Assembly (NCBI GenBank): GCA_002633025.1
Contig: NMRB01000239.1
Span: 152,318-216,317, forward strand
DNA from: Notospermus geniculatus
Taxonomy: Eukaryota; Nemertea; Pilidiophora; Heteronemertea; Lineidae
Reading direction: 5' to 3'
Length of the DNA: 64,000 nt
Numbering within the stretch: position 1 is the first letter of the stretch; each line of letters starts with the position of its first letter. The position numbers and the translations under genes are program-made. Positions 1 through 11,700 of this stretch are shown here, one piece after another. The notes under the pieces were generated by a model. It did no database searches. It was not told where the DNA came from and saw only the letters and a program-made list of their open reading frames with translations.

Positions 1-1423
1 CTGCTTCGGATTTCTTCTGGGGCCATAATATCCGTTAGTTGACCTAAAAATTGCGTTTAATGCCCAGTGCATTCGCGATATCCAATACATGGCAGAATAA
101 CACAGGCAGGACGAGCCTATTATTGGAAGGCGTAGGGGTTTCAGGATTGTAAGATATAAGTCAACATCGCAAACGTAAAATGCGTCAAATGATACATTTT
201 GTGGGAGAAAGGTTACAATAAACTAGCCGATTTTTGAGAGGGTATGAATTATTAATGTAGATAACTCTTATGAAGCGCCTAATAATTAGAAATCAACCCG
301 CCTTGCCTGCCTCCCCTGTGAATAATGAGTCGATCATCACCACGTGGGTGAACAAAGCAGACTACCGGTCGTCGAGTGCAGGTAATCGCCTCCTGGATGA
401 GCACTGCCTGGATTCTGCGTGTAGTGCCATAACTTCCCTGGTGGCAAAGCAATGAACTATCCTTAGGACCATGTTGGGTATTGGAAGTTCAGAATTTCTA
501 AAATGGTGCCCCATGTCCCTCAATTGCGATATTTTTTTCGATAATTTCACTACGTGAACCTTAACGCCACCAGGCTTGTATTTACTTAAAGTCAAAGAAA
601 GACTGCCATCCAACAGGCCTACTTGAGCATGCCTGACAATGTTCTTTGGCGGGAAACCCCATGTGACGAACTGGGCCAAGGCACTTTGCATAATTTGCAT
701 ATTCAAATACATGACCCAGACTGCGTGACCTATTTATCATCCAATGGGCGAGGGGATGCCACAGGGATTTCCATGTGACATCATTGTTTCAACTATATTT
801 GGCATAGGAAGCATGGATGAGTGCGTCATATCATCGAACTGTGTGCTGTAGTTTGTCTGGATTTTCTCCGATGGGGCGGAAATGTGCCTAACAAGGAAGT
901 TTTGAACCATCACAACATACTAAGAGCACACTGTCAATGCCTTCAAGCTTCATCATACCAGAATCATACATGTCATAAGAATGCGCACACCCTAAAAAAC
1001 GTGCAAGTCGGCCTTTGCCATGTTTGCGCAACCTTCTGATTGCCGCGCAATACGAACACATACACAACAGAAACCATCGTCAAAACGCGCAACTGGCCCA
1101 AACTCATCGATCGCTGGCGCAGCGCTATCTATCGATGGTTGCGCCAACAACGGATCCATTGATAGCGCAGCGCCATCGATCGATCGCGCAGATCGGTCGA
1201 TAGCGCATAACACATACATGACATAGTCAGTCATAGGCCTACGTGTGCATATCTTTGGATATGTATTTAGGCACGGTATAGGGCCTAGGCCTCCTACGGT
1301 GGTGTCATTCATGTCATGATGTCATCATGTTATTGTACGGGTAGGGTAGGCCTAGGCCTACTACTAGGGCTAGGGGCGCCTAGTATCTTGGCACATGTCC
1401 ATAAAGGGACTATGGCCAGGGAC
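1..1423. other. Upstream non-coding flank
   Basis: No exon or known gene is recognised here. A 116-codon open frame on the minus strand (362-712) lacks recognisable domains and splice context. Positions 1100-1210 hold a short GC-rich patch of interspersed GCGCAGCGC and ATCGATCG words. The far end runs into the palindromic element at 1424. Confidence 0.5.
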
Positions 1424-1620
1424 TATGGTAGGCCGGAGTGGACTTAATTATTATTTAATGGACCCATTAAATGTTATTTTATGGATCCATATATTCGGGC
1501 AATTAATGGGTCCATTATTTCAGCCAATTAGCATCTTGTTTTTATATGGACTCATTAATTCGAATATAGGCCTATGGACCCATTAATTCGAATATATGGA
1601 CCTATTAATTCGAATATATG

Positions 1621-2107
1621 CGGTCGTACTAAATACTGCCCGGTACTCCGGTACTGCCCGGTGCCGCCCGGGGCCAATTAATCTACTGCCCGGTAGCTAT
1701 GTTGCTGGTTTTTATCTTATAAAATGGCCCTATTCTCAGAATATTGTTGCAATGGTCTAAACCTGCACTGCTTTGAAGAAAATTAATGAAATTGAGGATT
1801 ATTTTGGCTTTTTCGGGTCAAATTTAATTGCCGACGAAACCTTACTTCAGACTAGTTCTAGTTCCAACAGTTGCCGCTGCAGTCCCGAATGGCGCCACTG
1901 TTTCGCTCAGAAATATTTTGAAGTATGGTTAAAATTTCTTTTCTAAATCATTACTTTACTGCTGGATGATTGCTTAAACTTTTTTAAAGATAAAAACCGG
2001 CAACATAGCTACCAGGCAGTAGCCTAGATATAGATTAATTGGCACCAGGCATTGCCGGGCGGTACCGGGCAGTACCGGGAGTTACCGGGCAGTAATTAGT
2101 ATGACCC
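1621..2107. mobile_element. Second inverted-repeat element nested in the foldback
   Basis: The left arm (1621-1722) carries TACTGCCCGGTACTCC, CCAATTAATCTA and TAGCTATGTTGCTGG. The right arm (1985-2107) carries the reverse complements of these words in mirrored order. The arms match imperfectly over about 100 bp and enclose about 260 bp of unrelated sequence. It interrupts the ATTAATTCGAATAT array of the outer element. Confidence 0.7.
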
Positions 2108-2115
2108 AATATATG

Positions 2116-2288
2116 GACCCATTAATTCCAACACGAACTTCCGCCGGTAAATACCGGTTTCCACCAATCAGGATTCAGCTTTATACGGACCCATTAATTC
2201 GCACCACTTCACTTCCGCCGATAAAACTGAATTATGATTGGTCGAATCGGGTATTTACCGGCGGAAGCTCGTGTTGGAATTAATGGGT
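2116..2288. mobile_element. Third small hairpin element in the foldback
   Basis: ATTAATTCCAACACGA, CTTCCGCCGGTAAATACC and CCAATCAGGATTCAG at the left are mirrored by reverse complements at the right (GGTATTTACCGGCGGAAG, CGTGTTGGAATTAAT). The whole stretch can fold into one long hairpin of about 170 bp. It lies within the right part of the outer foldback element. Confidence 0.65.
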
Positions 2289-2727
2289 CCATATATTCGA
2301 ATTAATGGGTCCATATATTCGAATTAATGGGTCCATATATTCGAATTAATGGGTCCATATATTCGAATTAATGAGTCCATATAAAAACAAGACGCTATTG
2401 GCTGAAATAATGGGCCCATTAATTGCCGAATATATGTATACATAAAATAACATTTAATGGGTCCATTAAATAACAATTAAGTCCACTCCCGCCTACCATA
2501 AGGGACAGGGAGGCCTGCCTACATGCCATTCAATCATCTCAATTAATTCTCATGCCTCTCACTCGTCGCGCTCTCTCTCGCAGTCTCGGCAGCATCGCAT
2601 TGTCATGATTGTGAAGGAGTAGCTCTCTCTACTCTAGTAGTAGGCCTAGACAAGTCACAACACGAGAAGGCTTTCACACCATATTCAGACATGTCAGAGT
2701 TTCTCCAATGTGTTGTTTCACTTTCAG

Positions 2728-5700
2728 GTCGCAAAAATGGAACTCGACGAGAAGCTTCGATGGCTGGAGACGAGGATCAGCTCCTCCCTACGCCCACGCC
2801 AAGAGGAGCTGAAAAATATGTTCCTCAGTGACGAGAATCGATTAGCCTTCCACGAATTTATAAACAACGAAGATGTCCGACGTTTATTTGTCTTCATCGT
2901 GCCACCAAAGAATATTGTCGCGTCACTTCTTCCGCCAACAGAACTGAAGTCCAAGTCCATTTTCTTCCTGAAGGCAGGAGATGGTACAAAGCTTACCAAA
3001 GACAACATGGGTGAGTTTCTCTTTTCAGGTGCTTTTAGCTTTCAAGCATAGCATAGCATAGTAATATGGGCTTTGTGGTCCTAGTGGATCTTAAACAAAA
3101 TTATAAGAATTAATAATCTTATAATTTTGTTTAAGTAACTGCGCAGCGGTGCGGAGGGGTAACATAAGGCGCAGTAATCCAGCTGTCCTGAATGCCGCTC
3201 CAGTTCCATTAGTATCCGTATTTCTATAGAATTTCTATCCAAACGTATCCAAGCAATCTGAAACCGGTAGCGTTACTCCGTTTACGTATAGCTCCAAAGT
3301 CTCCATAATTTCACTTATATACATATGTATGTACATCCAAATTCTCCGACATGTCAGATACCTGAAGAACATAAAGTCAAGTAATATGCAATTAATCACT
3401 TATCAGCAATAATAATGAATAATGAATGTACGGCAGCAGTTAGTAGATTCAATTCAAATGATGCATGGTGATTCACTAGGACGTCCCCTTCACATGTTTT
3501 TGAAATGTCCGGGTTCATTTTTGTGGGGAGCGCAGTGGTGCAGTGGTTGAGTGTCGGACTCTTGTCCAAGAGGTCAAATGTTCAATTCCCTGCCAAGTCA
3601 CCACTTTATATTCTCGCCCAGTCAGAAAACATCAAGTGATCGCTGAACGAGCTGTGCCTTGACTCCCCCAGAAAGGTTTCTGTTGGAACTAGGGTAATAA
3701 TGTAAAGTGATATGAGATGTAGGCCTATTGCAGTGGAATGCGTTCTGTCCAGTCTAAGCGTCTTCATCTCCAGGGTTTCCCCAGAAAAAAAAATGAGGGT
3801 ACGGATCAAAAAAAAATTTTGAAAAAAAATTTTTTTGAAAAAAATTTTTTTTTGAAAAAATTTTTTTTTGATTTTTTGAAAGGTTTTAAACCATGTTTGG
3901 TGCCATTTTAGGCGTATTTTGAAGCATAAAATCCCCACGCCGGTCATGCCGGTTGTTTGGTTTCATCCGGTATGTCATGGAAAAATGGTTACCCAACATT
4001 TTTGAGGGTACGGATCCGTACCCTGGAAAAATTTAAGGGTACGGAATTTTACCTATTTTACCCTCTGGCGGAAACCCTGATCTCCTATGTTTTTCCCCCA
4101 AATCTTTACAGATGATGAGGTTTACTACATGGATTGTTCAGAGTCGACCCTCCAGCACATTGACCTCCTGACCAGAGAAATCTTTCTTCCCATGTTGTGC
4201 GTGGATCAAACCGTGGCCATAAACGCTGGTGTCAACTCTGACAAGTTGATGGATATTTTGCATCGGCTGATGGGAGTAGTCGAAACAACGGAAGGCCACA
4301 TACAGGTTTGTTTAATGCATATCAAACTATAGTCTCGGTGTCATGGCTTTTAGGAGGCCTGATTGTGGTTACAAGCTTACATTGTAGCAAGCAGAAGGGT
4401 CCCAGTTTGAAACCAACCTGGGCAATATGCCCATATGTGGGTCATCCCTGGCTCTTCATGTCTGTCACCTGGGTGGGATTGGGACAGTTAGCCGTGGTGT
4501 CTTGTACCTTGTGCCTTTGCAAGGGCAAGTAAAGACCCCATCCAAGTGAGGAACATGAGTAGCTTGAGATGGCCTCCTCCATACTTTACCAGGGCCAATA
4601 ATGCTATGGCTTCGGCCCTGATAGAAAGAATCGTCGTTTCTATATAATGAATGTATTTAATGTGTTTCAGGGTGAAATAGTTCTGTCCTTGCCATCCATC
4701 GAGGTTTTAGCCGAGGCCGCAGACAACATCAACAGACGGATCGCCGTCCTCCATGTTTTAGAATCAACTGTTGTCTCTTGGATCAAACAAATAAAGGTGA
4801 GAATTGTGGTAATCGAACTGAATTCTTCATGTCTGCTCCTGTCGAAAAGTCTGACATATATTGTACAGTCTATCCCCAGATTTGAACTCTGGGGGCAAAT
4901 GGTTCTGCTTTTCTGGCTTTTGGTTGGCAGTAGTACAGCTAGGTCCTATATGCACAAGTATTTGAGAAAACAGTTCATTAACTTTTCTGTCATTTTCAGG
5001 GTGTGTTAAAGCACGATCCAATCGCTGACCTAAATCGACTGAGTTCCAAACATCCCGGTCCACTAGATGAGGTCTGTCTATGGCAGGCCAGATTGGAGAA
5101 ACTACAGTCCATCAATGCTCAGTTAGACTCACAAATTGCTAAAGATATCCTCACAAACTTGGAACAGGCGAACAGTCAATATGCGCAGTCGTTCCTCAAC
5201 GTTAGGAAGGATATAGACACGGTATGTATCTGTTCATTCTCCCACAGCAGGGTTTATTAACTCACTCCTCTTCATCCACTTGAGAGAAGGGAGGTAAAAA
5301 CCCTGCTGTTGGAGGATGGCACCTGTTATCAGCACAGCGTAGTGGTTATCATGTCCGCTTACCAAGCGGCAGGTCCTGGGTTCAAATCCCAGGCTGTATG
5401 GAATTAATCATCCCTGGCTCTTCAGTCCGTCGCATGGGACAGTAAGCCGTGGTGCCTTGTACCTTGTCCCTTTGCAAGGGCAAGTAAAAGACCCCATCCA
5501 AGTGAAGAACATGAGTAGCTTGAGATGGCCTCTTTCATACTTACCAGGGCCAATAAATGCTTTGACTTCAGCCGTGATAGAAAATCTTTGTGGAACAATA
5601 CTGAGCAGTATTTTTTTATTCCAGGCTATTGACGAGACCAATGAGAATCTGAAGTTCCTTCAGACGTTGATGCCCTGGTTCCAGGATCTCCATAACGCGA

Positions 5701-8700
5701 GCGAGACAAAAGAATTCCTAACAATATTCGGACCGTTGGTTCATACAGTTTTGTTAGTCTGGTGCTATTCCAGGTGAGTTCATAAAAAATGAAAGATTTG
5801 CAATTCAGTTTGCTGCAGTTCAAGAATCCGTTTTGTTGCCAAATCGCCGCAGGGACATTCTGGTTCAAACTTAATTCAGGGCCGAAGCCAAAGCATTATT
5901 GGCCCTGGTAAGTATGGAAGAGGCCATCTCAAGCTACTCATGTTCCTCACTTGGATGGGGTCTTTTACTTGCCCTTGCAAAGACACAAGGTACAAGGCAC
6001 CATGGCTTACTGTCCCATGTGACGGACTGAAGAGCCAGCGATGATAAATAATCCAATAAGGCCCGGGTTGGCGTCAAACTCATGACTTCTTGCTTGGTAA
6101 GCAGAAGTGATAAGCACTAGGCTCTAATGGCTCCACCCTCACTCATCTGCATCTACAATTCTTTCTTTCAGGTACTATCATCAAAAAGACAAGTTCCACA
6201 ACCTACTACGAGTTATTTCCAATGAAGTTATCCACAGGGCGCACGCCGTGGTGGGAGAGGACATCCTCAGAGAACCACTGGAGGTAGGCCTTAGTATTTG
6301 TCATTGAGATTCTGCATGAGAGAGTTATCTGTGCATGACATTTTTAGACCTAAGACAAAGAGTAAAATCTGGGCTTTCTGGGTCTTATATACCGGTACAC
6401 CTTGTTTTTCAGTCATACTCCAAACTTAAAGAAGCATTGCGGATCTGTGCAGCATTCCGTGGAACCTACCTCGACGAACGCGACAAGGCTGATGAAATTA
6501 ATGACAGAAATGTGGCTGAAAATGCTGAAAAACTGTGAGTCATTGCAAATAATCAAGTAATCGTTTTGAGTCATTGGAAATAATCGGGCCTTCGTTGTGA
6601 GTCATCATTGGAAATAATTGAGTCATTGTTGCGAGTCAGTGGAAATAATCGAGTCATTGTTGCGAGTCATTGAAAATAATCGAGTCATTGTTGTGAGTCA
6701 TTAGAAATGATCGAGTCATTGTTGCGAGTCATTGGAAATAATCGAGTCATTGTTGTGAGTCATTAGAAATGATCGAGTCATTGTTGTGAGTCATTAGAAA
6801 TAATCGAGTCATTGTTGTGAGTCATTGGAAATATTTGAGTCTGTTGTGAGTCATTAGAAACGATCGAGTCATTGTTGTGAGTCATTAGAAATGATCGAGT
6901 CATTGTTGTGAGTCATTAGAAATGATCGAGTCATTGTTGTGAGTCATTAGAAATACATGTAATCTGACCATGGTTATGAGTCATATGTAATATTCTGGTC
7001 ATTGTTCTTCCAAAAGGCAAAGCTTATCTCACTTTCAAACTCGCCTCTCTTTGTAGGACGAATAAGCCACATGGTCCGCTCTGGACTGCTAAGATGTACG
7101 GACCGTTCGGCTACATTCCACCTCACTGCCTCCCGAAGAAGAACAAGGAAACCGACGCGGCGGAAGAGGATAATATTTACTCTAACAGTCCGTGGCCGCC
7201 GAGGAATGCCAAGTGCTTCCAGTTGCTCAATAGTTTTATGGAAAGGTATTTATTAGTAAATGAATGAAACTCGTTCTCTTGAAGTGCTCGTTGCACAGAC
7301 ACAAGAACTTCATGTGGTTATTACGTCTGCTTAGCACGCCGCAGGTCCCGGGTCCGAATCCATCCTGGGTCATATGGGATATCATACCCGGCTCTTCACG
7401 TCCGTTGCATGGGACAGTAAGCCGTGGTGCCTTGTACCTTGTGCCTTTGCAAGGGCAAGTAAAAGACCCCATCCAAGTGAGGAACATGAGTAGCTTGAGG
7501 TGGCCTTTCAATACTTACCAGGGCAAATAATGCTATGGCTTCGGCCCTGACAGGAAAGTCACAATACAAATACAGAATTTCATGTAATCATTGAATTCGA
7601 TACATGCTGGGGTTATGACTCAACACTTGCCGCCTTTTTAGATGCAACGACGTCCTCGAACTCGTCCAGACAACACGTCATTTCCGCCTCTTGGCCGATA
7701 CGGCAAAAGTCGGTGGTGCCGGGACCAAAAGTCTCGATGCCTTGGTGCAGGAGATCCATCTCCAGTACACTGACGCTACGAAGGATTTCTTCGCCCAAGT
7801 TGATGACGTCCTCAAAATCGATGGTTCTCAACAATTTGAAAGTGCGTTCTTTACGTTCCGGACGATCGTCAAGGTAAGCAGATTATAGCATTGAGCAGTA
7901 TGGGACTTGGTCAGTTTGGGTCAGTTTTGTCCGAACCTCAGCGATCATCAACATTTTGTCTCTTTTCCAGGATCTTGAGAGAAAATTAGCCCAGATTCTA
8001 TGCCACAGTTTCCAGCAATGCCCAACCATCGGCGCCCAGCTGAGGTTATTGGAAGTCTTCGAGGGCATCAGTAGCCGGGAGCTCGTCCAGGTCTGTCATG
8101 ATCCCAGTCTATTTCAGTCAAATTATGTCGCTTGCACTCACGGCCAGTTTCACATGACTAAAATGAATCCAGAGCTGTACTTGGTACCTTTTTGCCGGGT
8201 AGCTTAAGAGAACAGAATTTTTGATCCCATACCCCATACCATTTCCTTTGAAAATCCACAAATTTGCACTAGTATCATTTCCTAGTTCCTACCTACCTTG
8301 CACAAAAATATTAACCCTTTTCTTGCAGACAATGCTTGGCCTGAGGACTGACTTGGTATACAGATTTCCTCAGATGTTTATTATGTACCATTGGGTCATA
8401 TGAATAAAGACTAGCAAATGCTTTAACTTCGGATTTGTACAGCATAGCCTAGTGCATTTGTATTGCAAAATTCAAGTAAAAGCATTTACTAGTCTTTATT
8501 CATGACCCATTATATGTAATCTGTGTCTGTGAATGAAGAAAGAATTTGTTGTCATAATGCTTGAAATTTGTTGTGTCTGTCCGTGGGGTGAATCTCTTGA
8601 ATATTTCCAGATGATCTGAGTGCATTGTTTTGATTAATATTGTAATTTTTTGTGCTGTTTTTATTGTGCAGAATTATACTGGAGCTGATGATTGTCAGGT

Positions 8701-11700
8701 AGTTTTAACAATTAACGCACGTGTGACATCCAATTTTACGACACTGACCTTTTATTTTATGAAAACGGTGCATGGAATTCACTTACTTGATTAATGGAGG
8801 AGGCCCAAGGCCCGGAATTTTTTACCCAGAATCCAATAGTCATGGTGTCTTTTACTTGCATGCAGATAGAGAAGGCCTGTTTATAACAAACCCCCAGTGG
8901 AACCTCTATATTAAGGACACCTTTAGCATTGGGTGACCTTGGAGGAATTATACTCAGTAATTCCTCCATGGACCGACACTGTCCTTAATTGAGAGGTGTC
9001 CTGATTACAGAGGTCAAAATGAATTGAAATAACCAACTTGGGGCTGAATTTTGGTGTCCTTAAAACAGAGGTGTCCTCCTGGCAGAGGTGTCCGCTAAAA
9101 GAGGTTCTACTGTAGCCTTCACGATCCGTCAACGGGAACGCAGAAAATGTTTCATTTGGAAGCAATATGGCGATAAATTAACAAAGCACTTTCTGCAGTC
9201 AAAGTTTGTAAACAGGCCTTTTGGCTCTCATTGTCTTCCTCTTTATTTGGTAGGGGCTTCTACTCTTTAATTGTCTCAATGAGCACCAAGTGTCTGCATC
9301 GTCTTAGTTTTTTCTTGTTTTGGACAAAATTGCGGGGATCTTTCATCCCCCAAAATGTTGGTCAAAATTCACTTGGTTCTTTGATATGTAAGGCAGTGTC
9401 TAGGAAAACCTGTCAGATGTCACATTTGAGGAAACTGTGGCCTTGGTGAACCCGCACATTTCAATAGGTGAAATGTACTTCGTAACAGGTAAACAGTAGC
9501 AGATCATTGGACAGGCAATCTGACAGCCTTGTTGATCATTCAGTGATCAGGTTTTCTTAAGGCGGCCTTCCACCTGAAAGTTTTCTGTCGCAATTTTTCT
9601 TATGGAAACCTATGGAAAATTGTCAGACATTCTGTTGCAGGTGGTCCAAAATTTGCTCGTGTGTCTATTGTTGAGGACTGCCGCGTATTGTTCGAAAAGA
9701 TTGCAGACATTTCTGGCGAGGAATAGAACATGTGCTATTCCAAGCAATAACTGTCGGACACAAAAATAACTGGCCGACACAATCTATAAAGGCCTCTTCC
9801 ACGCTACAGAAATTGATCACGCAACAGAGTATCTGACAATTTTCTATAAGTTTACAAAAGGAAAATTGCGACAGAAAACTTTCAGGTGGAAGTCCGCCCT
9901 TAGATTGGCTCACATATTATGGTGTTGACACATGGTACTCAGTGGGTTAATGTGCATGCTCCATGTCCTGGTAGACTCTCCCTTCTTAGCTCTTCAATTG
10001 AAATATCTAATAGAAAATTCTATTTTTTCATCCAACTGTAGATTGCATGACTTTGCCAAACCTTGAAGATGAGGATACACGCCTTTTCAGGAATACGATC
10101 GTAAATGCAGATCTAAGTTGATGAAATTGAAACCTTGTTCCAGGTGAACACACAGTTCCTGGACCATTTCTATTGCATTCTTTCCAATACATGTATTTCA
10201 TCAAAATCCTGTTCATTTTAGGCCAATCTCAAAGATAAAGACAAGAAATTGGTGGCAGCGTTCACGGACGAACTGATCCAGGTCCGAGGGATGTTTGACC
10301 TGAAGTGTGCCAACCCACCGATGCATAAAAACATGCCACCGCTGGTGAGCAAGATGTTGTGGACACATGCCTTGAAGGAGAGAATTAAGGTAAGATTTAT
10401 AGACCGTTCTCAAATTGACGTAAACGAGAAAGATCTGCTCACTTCCGCCGAAATCTCAACCACAACCTCGATCTGAAACTGAATGACGTAACGCAGACAA
10501 CCCTACGACAGTGACATCGAACACATTGCATCAGACTTGACCATTGCTGAATCGTGGACATGGTGGATGGCGCCACGTTAGCCGGTTTCAGATCGAGGTT
10601 CTGGTTGAGATTTCGGCAGAAGTGCGCAGATCTGCGAATTCAAGAATCGTCTATTGGCCCTGGTAAGTACGGAAGAGGCCATCTCAAGCCACTCATGTTC
10701 CTCACTTGGATGTGGCCTTTCTTGCTTTGCAATTTACTTTTGATTCCGTGTAAAATTGAATTTAAACGAACTTTTGACTTTCAGGGTCCCATGGAGAAGA
10801 TGAAGAAAATAAGCCCTCACTCTCTTGAGGGTGATGCGGGCTGGCAGCTGAGGGACCAATACTCCGAGGCGTTACAGGATATGGAGCAGTATGAGAAGAA
10901 ACTGATCTCTGACTGGGAGCTGACAATAACAACGGAGCTGACAGACAGACTCAAGCAACCGTTGCTGGTGGGTGAAGAGTGATTTTTGCCTGGTTGNGGG
11001 GGGGGGTTATGGAGGTTCATCACTGACGTCACAACGGTCACATGACTGTAAAGAATCGGCCATGTTGGCTGTCAAATGGCCGGTGATGATGTCAAAACTG
11101 TCACATCATGACATTTTGACGTCATGATCTGTGTGTCGACGCTGTGTTTATGCCGTGACGTCGCTTGACATTTTGATGGCCAATATGGCGGCATCGTGTC
11201 GTCATGGATATGTGACGTCATGTGAAGAACCTCTATTGGCACTTTTGCATTAAATCTGAACACCAAAATATGAGGACTTTGATCCTGAAAGTTTAACACT
11301 GTGTAGAGAAGATCGTTCTTGGTATGAACCCATAACCTCCCAGATGACAGGCCTCGATGTTTCAACTACACCAATCTTCGTTTCCAGGTGGTCGAAGAAT
11401 TTGAATACACAGAGGAAGATGAGTTTCCGCCACCGCCCGTCGTCCATGTCAACCTGGATCCACAACTCGTGCTCCTGCTCCGCGAGATTCACTACCTCGC
11501 TGACGAACCGTTCAACGTCAAGTTACCCCGCCCGGCGCGAGAACTGTTACGGAACACCAACGCCTACGATCTGCAGGTCACATGTACCCGATTAGAGACG
11601 ATTGTCTCTAAATATAACTCTGTAATGAAGTCTGTTACTGAAGTGGAGCGGCCCCTTCTGGACAGAAAACTCGCCAAAATTGATCAGCTTTTTGAGCAAG

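Larger units (their letters stand above)
1424..2500. mobile_element. Foldback DNA transposon (nested), 6-bp TSD
   Basis: The ends are inverted repeats: TATGGTAGGCCGGAGTGGAC at the left edge and its near-exact reverse complement at the right edge. The match continues inward for about 200 bp, including words such as TTAATGGACCCATTAAAT and repeated ATTAATTCGAATATATGG. The unit is flanked by AGGGAC at 1418-1423 and 2501-2506, a perfect 6-bp target duplication. There is no coding capacity, so this is a non-autonomous element. Two further palindromic units sit inside it. The superfamily cannot be named from the TIR alone. Confidence 0.8.

Noticed and set aside
362-712. 116-codon open frame on the minus strand
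   Set aside because: No domain, no splice context and no start-site support; possibly a decayed transposon remnant.
992-1312. Overlapping open frames on both strands
   Set aside because: Produced by the CG-rich palindromic patch; repetitive translation without domains.
3606-3947. 113-codon minus-strand frame rich in Lys/Phe
   Set aside because: Translation of a poly-A/T run inside a MITE.
6535-6955. CRISPR-like array
   Set aside because: Contiguous 31-bp tandem units without unique spacers in an animal intron; a minisatellite.
10997-10997. Ambiguous base in a G run
   Set aside because: Likely sequencing uncertainty in a homopolymer in an intron; no effect on coding.
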